A stretch of 18,282 nt of DNA, from NCBI GenBank assembly GCA_964526905.1, contig CAZGMN010000036.1, positions 1-18,282 on the forward strand, in the 5' to 3' direction. The position numbers and the translations under genes are program-made. Shown piece by piece: positions 1-7,668 of this stretch. The notes beneath the pieces are model-generated. The model worked only from the letters and a program-made list of their open reading frames with translations, was not told where the DNA came from and did not search any database. Source of the stretch: CAZGMN01 sp964526905 (lineage in GTDB: Bacteria > Acidobacteriota > Aminicenantia > Aminicenantales > Aminicenantaceae). Position 1 is the first letter of the stretch; each line of letters opens with the position of its first letter.

Positions 1-989
1 ATGTAAGGAGTTCGAAACCGCTTATGCACTGCTGCGAAAAATTTGGGAAAGTCGCGCTGCTCGGCAAAGGCAAATGTCAGCCGCGGCACATTGACGAATT
101 GCCCGGCCAGGTAGCCGTAGGTCGAAACGAGCACGCCGAGCGCAATCAGAGCCGCGCCGCCCCCGCCGAGGAAGACGCGCGCAGCTTCAGCCAAGGGTCG
201 CTCCTGCACTTCCGGCTGATTGAAAGCCGCCGGGTCAGTTATCGCGCCCATCACCACAAAATGCACCAGCATGTAGACTACAGTGATGACGATGAGCGCC
301 GTGAACAGAGCAAACGGCGCGTCGCGGCGCGGCTCTTTTGCCTCGCCCATCGGCATCAAGGCTGCCTCAAACCCGCCATAGGCGAAGATCAACACCAGCA
401 CAGCCTGAAGCCAGTTTCCAGCCGAAGCGTCAGAGCCGCCGACGCTGATCCGCCCTCCGACCAGGGCCAGGCCGGCAACAATAAAGATGCACAGCGGCAG
501 GAGCTTGGCCACGGTGAAGGCGTTGCTCACGCTCGCGCCGGACCTTACACCCCTAATATTCACCACTGCCAGAATCCCAATGAGCACAGTCAGCATTGCG
601 GCGCGCGGCACCGGACGGGTCGCCGCCGGGAAAAATTCGCCGAAATAGACGACGAAGAGGTTGGCATTCGCCGCGGCTGAAGTCAACCTGACCAGCCAGG
701 CAAACCAGCCTATCTGAATGCCGGCCAGAGAGCCGAAAGCCTTGCGCGCGTAGAGATATGGGCCGCCTGCTTCGCTGAATTGCGAGGCTACCTCGGCGAA
801 ACAGGCCATGATGACCCCGATGCCGAGCGCAGCAAGCAGGTAAGCCAGCGGCGCCGCACGGCCCACCAGCCGCGCCACATCATCCGGCAGGCCGAAGATG
901 CCGCTGCCGATAATGCCGTTGATGACCAGCGCCACGAGCGTCCAGCGCCCGATAGCCCGCACCAGCTTGCTTTGGCTTTCCTTGTTCAT
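1..989 (-). CDS. APC-family amino acid permease, C-terminus cut by window edge
   Basis: Reading the minus strand from the ATG at 989 gives an open frame of about 329 codons that runs off the window start. The product is a polytopic inner-membrane protein that probably moves amino acids or amines across the membrane. It begins with a short basic stretch (MNKESQSKLVRAIGRW), then the first membrane helix with the family signature NGIIGSGIFGLP. Further hydrophobic helices follow, with family-typical segments ACFAEVASQFSEAGGPYLYA and, near the cut end, YGYLAGQFVNVPR. About nine membrane segments are visible. Only a weak AAGGA lies 13 bases before the ATG. The gene is much richer in GC than its neighbours (about 60 percent by eye), which could reflect horizontal origin. 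Substrate specificity cannot be read from the sequence. It diverges from the alpha-mannosidase gene. Confidence 0.85.
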   Translation of the reverse strand, partial: MNKESQSKLVRAIGRWTLVALVINGIIGSGIFGLPDDVARLVGRAAPLAYLLAALGIGVIMACFAEVASQFSEAGGPYLYARKAFGSLAGIQIGWFAWLVRLTSAAANANLFVVYFGEFFPAATRPVPRAAMLTVLIGILAVVNIRGVRSGASVSNAFTVAKLLPLCIFIVAGLALVGGRISVGGSDASAGNWLQAVLVLIFAYGGFEAALMPMGEAKEPRRDAPFALFTALIVITVVYMLVHFVVMGAITDPAAFNQPEVQERPLAEAARVFLGGGGAALIALGVLVSTYGYLAGQFVNVPRLTFAFAEQRDFPKFFAAVHKRFRTPY

Positions 990-1057
990 TATCCAATCGC
1001 CATCCTTAGCTTTTCATCTCACACTAAAGTCTTTGATTAAAAGTCAATTTTGAGCAA

Positions 1058-1086
1058 AGATTAATCAGCCAAGAATAAAATGTCAA
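1058..1086 (-). promoter_or_regulatory. Putative sigma-70 promoter for the permease gene
   Basis: On the minus strand TTGACA (1086 to 1081) is followed after 17 bases by TAATCT (1063 to 1058). The -35 is perfect. The -10 matches only the three most conserved positions (T, A and the final T). The -35 lies inside a palindrome shared with the divergent promoter at 1091. Confidence 0.4.
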
Positions 1087-1090
1087 ATCC

Positions 1091-1120
1091 TTGACATGGT
1101 TTACAGACTGGGGATATATT
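1091..1120 (+). promoter_or_regulatory. Sigma-70-like promoter for the alpha-mannosidase gene
   Basis: TTGACA (1091-1096), an 18-base spacer and TATATT (1115-1120) make a good housekeeping promoter. Transcription would begin near 1127, about 40 bases before the ATG at 1169. This also argues against an in-frame TTG start at 1091, which would place the promoter inside the gene. Confidence 0.6.
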
Positions 1121-1168
1121 TTTCCGGTGTCGTCAGCGGCTCAAATACAAAATGAAAGGAGAGAATTG

Positions 1169-4100
1169 ATGAAAAAGACAACGGCTATAAAAAAATTTTT
1201 AATGATTCTTCTTGTATTTTTCGCCCTTCCCGCTTTTCTTCTTCCCCAAACAAATGTAGATAAGCTTGTCCAAAATCTAAATTCTCTGACTACGCTTTCC
1301 TATGACAACTGGAAATACAGCCCCTTTATAAGCAAGGATGATACAAACGCCGCACTACTGAGCCAGCCGGGTTTCGACGATTCTTCCTGGCAAACGATGA
1401 AACTCAATGAACGTTATTCCTTGGACTACTGCTGGCTGAGGAAGGAGATTGTTCTTCCTGAGCGAATGCTCGGCCAGCCGGTGGGCGGGCCGGCAAAGCT
1501 GCTGCTCACAGTGGATGATGCCGGATATCTCTGGGTGAACGGGGAAAGCAAGGGATATTTTCCCTGGAATGGCGAGTTCGAGCTGAGCAGGGATGCCAAG
1601 CCAGGAGAAAAAATTCTTGTCGTTATCAAAGCCATCAACACCGGAGGGCCCTTGCGCCTTCTCCGGGCCGAGTTAGAGCTTGAAAAATTTGTCCCTCTTC
1701 GCCAGTCCATCCAGGATTTATCTTTGAGCCTTCGGGTGGGTCAGAAACTCCTGAGCTTTGACACTTATCAAACCAACGCCCGGAGGCGGGAGGACCCTGG
1801 AATCGATAAATCAAAATTCGACAGAGCCGAAAAGACAAGGCTCAACGGCCTGCTTCAGGGACTTGCCGCTCAAGTTGATATCGAGTCTCTCAAGACGGGC
1901 AATCTTGAAAAATTCAATTCTTCGGTGGCAAAAGTCCGTTCGCAACTCCGGCCAATCGCCGAGTTTGCCAGAAAATTCACTCTTTTCTTTGATGCCAATG
2001 CCCATATCGACGCCGCCTGGCTCTGGAGGGAAAAGGAGACCGTCCAGGTGGCAAGGAACACCTTCGATTCTGTCCTGAAGATGATGGACAAAAGGCCTGA
2101 CTTCACCTATACCCAGAGCTCGGCCGCTTATTATGACTGGATGGAGAGAATGTATCCTGAGACCTTCAAGAAGATTCAAGAGCGGGTGAAGGAGGGACGC
2201 TGGGAGCTCATCGGAGGAATGTGGATCGAGCCTGACTGCAATTTGCCCAGCGGCGAGAGCTGGATGAGGCATCTTCTCTACGCCAAGCGCTATTTCCTTC
2301 AGAAATTCGGAATTGAGATCAAAATCGGCTGGAATCCTGATTCATTCGGATATAACTGGAACATGCCTCAGTTTTATATAAACGCAGGCATCACCGCCTT
2401 CATCACCCAGAAGATCGGCTGGAATGACACAAATGTTTTTCCTTATAGGCTTTTCTGGTGGGAAGGGCCTGACGGCTCCCGCATCCTCGCCTACTTTCCT
2501 TTTGACTATGTGAACACTGTCGAGGACCCTTTCCAGCTTGTGGATTGGATGCGCCAGTTTGAAGCCAACACCGGCATGACCAAGATGATGATTCTCTTCG
2601 GCGTCGGCGACCACGGAGGAGGCCCTTCGCTGGAGATGCTTGACCGCATCGAGCATCTCAAGTCGCTCGACATCTACCCTTTGATCGAATACGGGACTTC
2701 TTCCCAATACCTCGATTGGATAAGGAAGCAGGACCTCTCTTCAGTGCCGACATGGAAGGATGAGCTTTACCTTGAATACCACAGGGGAACATATACGACT
2801 CAAGCAAAGAACAAAAAGTTCAATCGCTCGAGCGAGGTTCTGCTGACCAATGTCGAGAAATTCTCGACAATCGCCACAACCCTCGGCGCAGAGTCCAGGA
2901 ATGCCCAGCTCGAAGAGGCCTGGAGGATTGCGCTCTTCAACCAATTCCATGACATCCTGCCTGGCTCGAGCATCAGGGAGGTCTATATCGACTCTGCCGA
3001 AGAATATCAGGACGCCCAGGCAATTGGAAATTATGAGCTGAGGAAGGCGCTGGAATTCATCTCCAAGAATATCGACACTTCAAAGGTCAAGGACGGGGTG
3101 CCTATATCCATCTTCAATCCACTTTCCTGGGAAAGAACAGATGTAGTGAAGCTGAAACTCCCTGAGGCAGACATGAACGAGTATGCTGTGTTTGATTTGC
3201 AAGGAAAGGAGATTGCCTCTCAGATTGAGCCGGCGAGAATGTATACGCGGGAGATTCTGTTTGTCGCCGAAAATATCCCTGCGCTTGGATACAAGACTTA
3301 CGTTCTTAAAAAGCAGAAGCCTGTGGCGAAGAATGCGAATATAAGGATTTCTCAAGGCGTGGTGGAGAACGAATTCTTCAAAGTCACGGTCGATTCTGAA
3401 TCAGGCTGGATTAAAAGCATCATCGACAAGAGAAATGGAAAAGAAATCTTGAGCGGTCCGGGCAATGAGCTCCAGCTCCTTGAAGACCTGCCTGCCCAGT
3501 GGGACGCCTGGAACATCGGGCTCACAGGCAAAAAATTCCCTTCGACCTTGAGAAAAATTGAAATCGTGGAGACAGGGCCGGTGAGAGTCATCCTCAGGCT
3601 TTGCCGTGACTATCTCAAGCCAGGAGTGAAGAAGGATTTTCCGACAGAAGACTTTCCCACGACTTTCTTCACCCAGGATATTGCCCTCTACAGCGGGCTG
3701 GACCGCATCGACTTCAAGACAGATGTTGACTGGTGGGAAGAGCACACCATGCTCAAAGTCGCCTTCCCGGTCACGGTTAACAACACTTTTGCCAACTACG
3801 AAATTCCCTTTGGCTCCATCCAGCGCTCGACCTTGATGAATACTTCCTGGGAAAAAGCAAAATTCGAGGTTGCTGCAGCCCGCTGGGCAGACCTTTTTGA
3901 GGGCGGATATGGAGTGAGCCTGCTCAACAACTCCAAATACGGACACGACATCAAAGGAAATATCATCAGACTCTCTCTGCTTCGCTCTCCGAACTGGCCG
4001 GACCCGACTGCAGATAGGGGAAAGCATTCCATCGAATATGCACTTTATCCACATAAGGGGACATGGAAAGAGGCAATGACCGTCCAGCGAGGATACGAGT

Positions 4101-4420
4101 TCAACTATCCCCTTCTTCCATTCAAGAATGAGGCTCATAAAGGCAGCCTGCCTGAGGCCCATTCCTTCATCAAGCTCGAGCCCTCAAACCTTGTGCTGAC
4201 GACTGTGAAGAAGGCCGAGGATTCAGACGCCTGGATTCTGCAATGGTATGAGGCTAAGGGTGAGGATTCTCAGGCTGTGCTCACTCTGCCCCGCGCTTGC
4301 AGAAAAGTTGTATTATCCAATTTCCTTGAAGAGGATGGAACGCCTGTTTTCTTCGACAAGAATGTTGTGAATCTAAAAACCAAGAAGAATTCCGTGGTGA
4401 CGATTAAGGTTTATTTCTAA
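1169..4420 (+). CDS. Secreted GH38 alpha-mannosidase
   Basis: This 1083-residue glycoside hydrolase family 38 enzyme is predicted to remove alpha-linked mannose from glycans outside the cytoplasm. Residues 1-28 form a signal peptide (two lysines, then a hydrophobic core FLMILLVFFALPAFLL) with no lipobox. Residues about 70-175 look like a jelly-roll sugar-binding domain. The catalytic domain spans about 270-600. It shows NAHIDAAWLW (His279 and Asp281, metal ligands), WNPDSFG (Asp391, the expected nucleophile), GVGDHGGGP (478-486), LYLEYHRGTYTT and NQFHDILPG (His594, metal ligand). The rest matches the beta-rich C-terminal half of GH38. All key residues are present and the length is normal for the family. 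The start at 1169 is chosen because AAAGGAG lies 7 bases before it and the signal peptide begins there. Family assignment is firm; the natural glycan is unknown. No sugar transporter or other glycosidase is adjacent. Confidence 0.93.
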   Translation: MKKTTAIKKFLMILLVFFALPAFLLPQTNVDKLVQNLNSLTTLSYDNWKYSPFISKDDTNAALLSQPGFDDSSWQTMKLNERYSLDYCWLRKEIVLPERMLGQPVGGPAKLLLTVDDAGYLWVNGESKGYFPWNGEFELSRDAKPGEKILVVIKAINTGGPLRLLRAELELEKFVPLRQSIQDLSLSLRVGQKLLSFDTYQTNARRREDPGIDKSKFDRAEKTRLNGLLQGLAAQVDIESLKTGNLEKFNSSVAKVRSQLRPIAEFARKFTLFFDANAHIDAAWLWREKETVQVARNTFDSVLKMMDKRPDFTYTQSSAAYYDWMERMYPETFKKIQERVKEGRWELIGGMWIEPDCNLPSGESWMRHLLYAKRYFLQKFGIEIKIGWNPDSFGYNWNMPQFYINAGITAFITQKIGWNDTNVFPYRLFWWEGPDGSRILAYFPFDYVNTVEDPFQLVDWMRQFEANTGMTKMMILFGVGDHGGGPSLEMLDRIEHLKSLDIYPLIEYGTSSQYLDWIRKQDLSSVPTWKDELYLEYHRGTYTTQAKNKKFNRSSEVLLTNVEKFSTIATTLGAESRNAQLEEAWRIALFNQFHDILPGSSIREVYIDSAEEYQDAQAIGNYELRKALEFISKNIDTSKVKDGVPISIFNPLSWERTDVVKLKLPEADMNEYAVFDLQGKEIASQIEPARMYTREILFVAENIPALGYKTYVLKKQKPVAKNANIRISQGVVENEFFKVTVDSESGWIKSIIDKRNGKEILSGPGNELQLLEDLPAQWDAWNIGLTGKKFPSTLRKIEIVETGPVRVILRLCRDYLKPGVKKDFPTEDFPTTFFTQDIALYSGLDRIDFKTDVDWWEEHTMLKVAFPVTVNNTFANYEIPFGSIQRSTLMNTSWEKAKFEVAAARWADLFEGGYGVSLLNNSKYGHDIKGNIIRLSLLRSPNWPDPTADRGKHSIEYALYPHKGTWKEAMTVQRGYEFNYPLLPFKNEAHKGSLPEAHSFIKLEPSNLVLTTVKKAEDSDAWILQWYEAKGEDSQAVLTLPRACRKVVLSNFLEEDGTPVFFDKNVVNLKTKKNSVVTIKVYF

Positions 4421-4452
4421 AAAAAATAGGCAGGAAAAGGCTCCCATCGAAG

Positions 4453-4542
4453 TTATGGTCTATAAGACTTCAACTCTGCCTTCAAATAAGCCAGCGTCAT
4501 GACAGCGGATTTTCTGAGCCAATCATCCGCGAGAGGGAGATT
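4453..4542 (-). other. In-frame 29-codon extension beyond the repeat-protein stop
   Basis: Directly after the TAA of the repeat-protein gene, the same minus-strand frame stays open for 29 codons, ending at a TAA at 4455-4453. The peptide (LADDWLRKSAVMTLAYLKAE and a short tail) has a helical, HEAT-repeat-like look. It may be a decayed gene remnant, a readthrough tail, or chance. Otherwise the 4421-4542 gap between the two convergent genes shows no convincing terminator. Confidence 0.25.
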
Positions 4543-6225
4543 TTATTTTTTTCTTATGGTGATATTGCCGCTCGTCTCGATGCGGACAGTGATGCTTGCC
4601 TTGCCCAGCTCCACCTTGATGCTTTTGGTTCCTTTATCCAAAAGATAAACCGGGAAATCAGAGCGAATCTGTCCGTATTGGGTGGAAGCAGAGATGGCCA
4701 CGTCCGCATCAGCAGGAATCTCCACAACAACCGGCTTATAGGTGGTGATCAGCTCGATCCGGCTGCCCTGGGGAAGGCTCTTGACCTGGCTCACTTCGAT
4801 CGGGCTTGAGCTTCCGCGGACGACGACCGAGCCCGATGTCTGCCTCAGAATCACATACTTGTAAGAATTTGTGACGTCGACATTGCCGCCTATATCCTCG
4901 GCCAGGACGCTGGAAGAACTGGCATCGACCCTCAGGTCGCCGCCAATCTTCCTCAGCTCAACAGGTTGATAAGAAGTGACGATTGTCGCGCTCTTCTTGA
5001 CATCTGTCGCCGTGACGCTTCCTGAGCTGGAGCGCACATCCAATGTCCCGCCGATATTGGAAGCGGTGACGCCCTTGTAAGAAGAAGTCACTGTCGCATT
5101 GCCGTCGATATCGCGGACAGAGACAAGGGAAGAAGAGCCGTCAATCTCTACAGAACCGTGGATTCGAGAAACATCGATATCTTTGTAGGAGCTGCGCACA
5201 TAGGTATCGGCGCCAACTTCCTGAACCATAACCGGAGACGATTGGCTCAAGATTCTCAAGCCGGCGCCGACATTCGTCACCTTCACGGCTTTATAGCTGC
5301 TTTCGATAACCGCATCCTTCTTGACGCCGTCGACAAAGACTATCGAGCTCTGGCCGCTGACTTTGAGCCTTCCCTGAATGCCTCTGACATCGATCTCTTT
5401 GTAGGACGAGGTGATATCGCAGTCTCCTTGGACATCGCTTCCGTTAACAAAGGCGCTTTGGGTGCTTATGGTCAGTGTTCCTCCAATCTGCTTGAATTCC
5501 ACCGGCTTGTAGCTGCTATAGACCCTTGCATTGCCGCCGATATTCCTCAGGTAAACCCCGCCGCTCGTATTTCTGACGTCAACAGGGCCTTTAAAATCAG
5601 AAATGCTGACCAGAGAGTAGCTGTTCTGGAGTTCGAGCTCTCCCCCGCAACCCTCAACTCTCACCTCACCCGACTGATTTCTGACTTCGATCCTGCCCGT
5701 AACACCTTTGATCAGGACATCGCCGTAGCTGTTATCGACGTCGAGAGATTGCTGTGCCGGCACTGTGATATTGAGCTTGGCTGAATAGGAAAAACGGTCT
5801 CGAAAAAGCCTGCGCAAGGTGCGGTTGATGGTGATTGTCGTCCTCTCCTGAAACTCATCCCATGGGGAACGGAGCCTGACCCGGAAACCACCTCCGTATG
5901 GCTCAAGAATAAGTTTTGTCTCTGCCAGGAATATTTTGAGCTCATCCTCATCACCGTTTCCGACTTCAACAACCGCCTGGACGGAAATTCTGTTTTCGTT
6001 AGAGCCGGTAATGGTCAGGTCGGCGCGGGTATCGTCAATATGGAGAGTCTTTCCAGGCGCTGAATCAGTAGCTTCTTTGAAAGTCTTGGATTGAGTGTAC
6101 TTGGAATTTATGCCATCCGAAGCGCGGACGTTGAGGTTGAGGCAGAAAAAGAAAATAGCCATGCAGAGGGTCATAAGCCCGACAATGGTTATTCTTTGAG
6201 CTTTTTTTCTTATTCTTGTTGGCAT
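4543..6225 (-). CDS. Secreted repeat protein, DUF4097/putative adhesin type, nine 36-residue repeats
   Basis: The 560-residue product has a basic N-terminus, a hydrophobic segment at about 12-31 and a likely signal cleavage after VRA (residue 35), so it should be exported. There is no C-terminal membrane anchor or sorting motif. Residues about 55-160 are beta-rich and resemble the start of DUF4097-type domains. From about 165 to 488 the chain is built of 36-residue units, each with an SYK-type half (SSYKxVxV..IGG) and an SSS-type half (SSSxVxVxDIGG), consistent with a beta-solenoid. The last 70 residues (TTYKPVVVEIPADADV, then TQYGQIRSDFPV) match the usual end of DUF4097 proteins. GGAGG lies 8 bases before the ATG. 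It is the third gene of the sigma/anti-sigma operon, 31 bases after the anti-sigma gene, so it is probably part of an envelope stress response. Molecular function is unknown. Confidence 0.82.
   Translation of the reverse strand: MPTRIRKKAQRITIVGLMTLCMAIFFFCLNLNVRASDGINSKYTQSKTFKEATDSAPGKTLHIDDTRADLTITGSNENRISVQAVVEVGNGDEDELKIFLAETKLILEPYGGGFRVRLRSPWDEFQERTTITINRTLRRLFRDRFSYSAKLNITVPAQQSLDVDNSYGDVLIKGVTGRIEVRNQSGEVRVEGCGGELELQNSYSLVSISDFKGPVDVRNTSGGVYLRNIGGNARVYSSYKPVEFKQIGGTLTISTQSAFVNGSDVQGDCDITSSYKEIDVRGIQGRLKVSGQSSIVFVDGVKKDAVIESSYKAVKVTNVGAGLRILSQSSPVMVQEVGADTYVRSSYKDIDVSRIHGSVEIDGSSSLVSVRDIDGNATVTSSYKGVTASNIGGTLDVRSSSGSVTATDVKKSATIVTSYQPVELRKIGGDLRVDASSSSVLAEDIGGNVDVTNSYKYVILRQTSGSVVVRGSSSPIEVSQVKSLPQGSRIELITTYKPVVVEIPADADVAISASTQYGQIRSDFPVYLLDKGTKSIKVELGKASITVRIETSGNITIRKK
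4762..5733 (-). repeat. Nine tandem 108-bp coding repeats (36 residues each)
   Basis: The tyrosine of the NSY/SSYK motif falls at residues 167, 203, 239, 275, 311, 347, 383, 419 and 455 of the protein, always exactly 36 apart. The repeats are clear in protein but divergent in DNA, so they are old and held by selection on protein shape, not a recent tandem duplication. The next tyrosine (496) breaks the period by five residues. Confidence 0.9.
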
Positions 6226-6256
6226 TTTTTATTCCTCCATTTTTTGTATTTTTTGA

Positions 6257-6940
6257 TTACATGGATTTTTCTTGTTTATAGCTTAAAAGCTCGGCCAGCG
6301 TTCCCTTCTTGTCCTGGAGAGCAGCCAGCAAGTAGTGCCGGATATGAGCGTTAGCCGGATTTGAGGCAAGCGCCTCTTTGCAGCGCTCAATCTGGGAATT
6401 GATGGTCTCCAGCTTGTCTCTGTAGAGGAGCATCATCTCCTGGTCAAGGCTGGCCATCCGGGGAAGAGCCTTTTTCTCGAGCTCTTCGATAGCCTTCATA
6501 TGCTCGCGTTCTATCTTCTCAATCTTTGCCAGAGCCTGTCGTTCCAGCAATCCAGAAGAAGGAGGAGTGGACAGAGTTTTAAAGCCGAAATAAATGCCAA
6601 GGCCTGCGGCCACGAGGATGGCAGCCGCAGCAGGCAGAAGGGGAAAAAATTTGAAGCGGAAGGCGCGGCCGCGAATGGCGCCAGCCGCAGACATGTCGCC
6701 TTCGCCTTGTAGCCTTTCTCTCTCTTTCTCTTCTTCTTTCTCTTTGTGCAGGCTTTCCTCAATCCTGCCCCAGAGCTGAGGAGCATATATCGGTTCCTCT
6801 TGCAACGACTTTGCCATGGACATCAGCTGCACGTCTTGGCGAATCTTCTCCTGGCAAATGGCACATTCTCTTGCATGACGCTCGAATTTGGCAGAGCTGA
6901 TTTTACCGAGCTCATATTTTTTAAGTTTATTGCAGCTCAT
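6257..6940 (-). CDS. Zinc-binding transmembrane anti-sigma factor
   Basis: The 227-residue protein should hold the ECF sigma factor encoded upstream inactive at the membrane. Its N-terminus has the zinc anti-sigma signature: Cys3, then HARECAIC giving His22, Cys26 and Cys29. Residues about 63-80 are a highly charged linker. A single membrane helix follows at about 99-120 (FPLLPAAAAILVAAGLGIYF). The C-terminal part (130-227) is a predicted periplasmic coiled coil rich in Glu, Lys and Leu, ending in RHYLLAALQDKKGTLAELL, as in many zf-HC2 regulators that precede DUF4097 genes. The start overlaps the sigma stop as ATGA, and GGAGG lies 7 bases upstream, so the two are probably translationally coupled. 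There is no adjacent site-1 protease gene. The signal it senses is unknown. Confidence 0.85.
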   Translation of the reverse strand: MSCNKLKKYELGKISSAKFERHARECAICQEKIRQDVQLMSMAKSLQEEPIYAPQLWGRIEESLHKEKEEEKERERLQGEGDMSAAGAIRGRAFRFKFFPLLPAAAAILVAAGLGIYFGFKTLSTPPSSGLLERQALAKIEKIEREHMKAIEELEKKALPRMASLDQEMMLLYRDKLETINSQIERCKEALASNPANAHIRHYLLAALQDKKGTLAELLSYKQEKSM

Positions 6941-7461
6941 GCTTTCACCTCCATCACAGAATCGGAGAGCAAAGAGCGCAGTCTGGCTTTTGCCCGGTGG
7001 ATAGTGGCCTTGACTGTGCCCAGGCTTTTATCCAGGATTTGAGCAATCTCTTCCTGCCCGAACTCCTCGACTGCAAAAAGGATAAAGCAGATTCTCATCT
7101 GGTGCGGAAGCTCATCAATCGCGCGCTCGATATTAAAGCGGCTCTCGTGCGGCGAATAATAGGGCAGATTCTCCGTTTCCGTGTCCGCGAACTCGGCACG
7201 GTTTCTTGTTCTGAGGATATCAAAGCAGGAATTCAGCAGGATGCGGAAAAGATAGGTGCTCAACTTTGAGCCTCTCTTAAAGTTATTGATACTCCGATAG
7301 AGCTTCAAGAATGCCTCCTGGACAGCATCTTCCGCGTCCTGCTTCTGGCCCAAGAGGCGAAGAGCTGTGCGAAGGAGCGGCTGCTCATAACGTTCATAGA
7401 TTGCACGGTAAGCGAGGAGGTCGCCCTCCTGACACTGTCGAATGATGCTCTCTTCGTCCAT
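6937..7461 (-). CDS. ECF-type RNA polymerase sigma factor
   Basis: A 174-residue sigma-70-family ECF factor that would redirect RNA polymerase to a small regulon. Region 2 covers about 10-80 (FLKLYRSINNFKRGSKLSTYLFRILLN carries the -10 recognition and melting helices, preceded by DAEDAVQEAF). Region 4 covers about 112-165, with the helix-turn-helix EEIAQILDKSLGTVKATIHRAKARLR. There is no region 3 or extra C-terminal domain. The length is typical. It is first in an operon with its anti-sigma factor (ATGA overlap) and the 36-residue repeat protein. A candidate ECF promoter at 7529-7556 suggests it drives its own transcription. An alternative stress- or envelope-related role cannot be resolved from sequence. 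Confidence 0.92.
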   Translation of the reverse strand: MDEESIIRQCQEGDLLAYRAIYERYEQPLLRTALRLLGQKQDAEDAVQEAFLKLYRSINNFKRGSKLSTYLFRILLNSCFDILRTRNRAEFADTETENLPYYSPHESRFNIERAIDELPHQMRICFILFAVEEFGQEEIAQILDKSLGTVKATIHRAKARLRSLLSDSVMEVKA

Positions 7462-7528
7462 CCTCAGCCTGGGCTTTTCTACATTTGGTGCCTCTATTAT
7501 ATACTCTATGGCTCTTCTCCTTAACCTG

Positions 7529-7556
7529 TTAGACGGGACTTTTTCCAGTAAGGTTT
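7529..7556 (-). promoter_or_regulatory. Putative ECF sigma promoter, likely autoregulatory
   Basis: On the minus strand AAACC (7556 to 7552) is followed by exactly 16 bases and then CGTCTAA (7535 to 7529). This is the AACC-N16-CGTCTA form seen at many ECF autoregulatory promoters. Transcription would start near 7522, giving a leader of about 60 bases before the sigma gene. A sigma-70-like TATAAT also occurs within the leader, without a convincing -35. Confidence 0.5.
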
Positions 7557-7579
7557 AGTTGCACTGCGAGTGGAACAAA

Positions 7580-7668
7580 GCAATCTTTTTATTGATGAGA
7601 TTGCCGCGGTGCTCGTGCTTGCAGCGAGAATGCAAGAGCGCTTGATGCGTTTGTATTAAAACAAACGC
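7580..7668. repeat. Three consecutive perfect inverted repeats between the ACT-domain and sigma genes
   Basis: Stem 1 is GCAATCT/AGATTGC (7580-7586 with 7598-7604). Stem 2 is CTTGCA/TGCAAG (7618-7623 with 7631-7636). Stem 3 is GCGTTTGT/ACAAACGC (7647-7654 with 7661-7668), with the stop codon of the ACT-domain gene in its loop. CGCTTGATG is also repeated directly at 7639-7647 and 7666-7674. On the minus strand stem 1 is followed by TTTGTT, so it could act as a weak terminator between the two transcription units. The rest of the 195-base gap holds only the ECF promoter. Confidence 0.5.

Noticed and set aside
24..1040. Plus-strand open frames of 218 and 86 codons
   Set aside because: They lie opposite the permease gene, are rich in Arg, His and Gln, and match no domain; they are shadows of the GC-rich minus-strand gene.
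1091..1168. In-frame TTG start at 1091 that would lengthen the alpha-mannosidase by 26 residues
   Set aside because: The TTG is the first half of a TTGACA -35 box, and a strong ribosome-binding site and signal peptide mark the ATG at 1169.
3401..4162. Minus-strand 253-codon frame within the alpha-mannosidase gene
   Set aside because: It has no recognisable domain and overlaps a well-conserved GH38 C-terminal region on the other strand.
4762..5733. Tandem DNA repeat or CRISPR-like array
   Set aside because: The period is in the protein only; the DNA units differ and have no spacer/repeat pattern.
5158..5784. Plus-strand 208-codon frame
   Set aside because: It is the antisense shadow of the 36-residue repeats, kept open by their regular codons.
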